In this document: piece after piece, positions 5,808-5,897 of the stretch
How the letters are laid out: each line of letters begins with the position of its first letter
How positions within the stretch are numbered: position 1 is the stretch's first letter
Assembly (NCBI GenBank): GCA_902495025.1
Contig: CABUWB010000135.1
Span: 1 to 5,897 of the forward strand
Reading direction: 5' to 3'
Length of the DNA stretch: 5,897 nt
Origin: an uncultured Eubacteriales bacterium
GTDB lineage: Bacteria > Bacillota > Clostridia > Lachnospirales > CAG-274
The notes under the pieces: model-generated
What the model saw: only the letters and a program-made list of their open reading frames with translations
Databases searched by the model: none
What the model was told of the DNA's origin: nothing
Made by a program: the position numbers and the translations under genes

Positions 5808-5897
5808 TGCGGAATTAAGTCTGCGACGCCTGAAGTTACCTGAAACGCCTTTATGTTTGCGATTAATAGTGAGCTATGGCATTTCTGCTTACAAGTA

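Noticed and set aside
5853..5897. Possible start of a gene (ATG at 5853, open to the window end)
   Set aside because: Only 15 codons are visible, there is no ribosome binding site, and it follows directly on the hairpin array, so it cannot be supported.

Overview
The window looks like a chromosomal segment of a low-to-mid GC, Gram-positive anaerobe of the Clostridia, probably an Oscillospiraceae/Ruminococcaceae-type gut organism. This is inferred from strong AAGGAGG-type ribosome binding sites, a dockerin-type calcium-binding tail, BspA-type leucine-rich repeats, a copper-amine-oxidase-N-like module at the C-terminus of an exported protein, and AT-rich intergenic DNA holding hairpin-rich repeats. 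No species can be named from the sequence alone.

Layout. Positions 1-126 hold a string of hairpins that ends in a 22-base boundary sequence (105-126). A bidirectional terminator (161-201) follows, then a small leftward gene for a double zinc-ribbon protein (258-659) with its own good promoter (712-740). A further terminator (912-942) closes the next leftward unit. That unit is a sodium-coupled SLC6/NSS amino-acid-type transporter (2348-3751) followed by an exported leucine-rich-repeat protein (955-2241). No terminator is visible in the 106-base gap between them. The 520-base divergent intergenic region (3752-4271) holds the transporter promoter, two tandem copies of a ~162-base hairpin repeat, and a cluster of GATAAAA motifs. 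Rightward from there runs an exported transglutaminase-like protein with a C-terminal dockerin (4272-5582) and its terminator (5598-5634). Immediately after it, the 22-base boundary sequence recurs in inverted orientation (5637-5658), followed by a second hairpin string.

Function. Two of the four genes encode exported proteins, one with protein-interaction repeats and one with a cysteine-protease-like fold plus a dockerin. A third encodes a membrane importer. This fits cell-surface and nutrient-uptake functions, but nothing shows that the four genes form one pathway.

The least ordinary content is the intergenic DNA. Two families of repeat keep their hairpin layout while the arm sequences change. 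The central pair shows compensatory base-pair changes between copies. The outer pair shares a 22-base boundary and the order of four hairpins, but almost no arm sequence. No CRISPR array, tRNA, rRNA, insertion sequence or recognisable defence system is visible.
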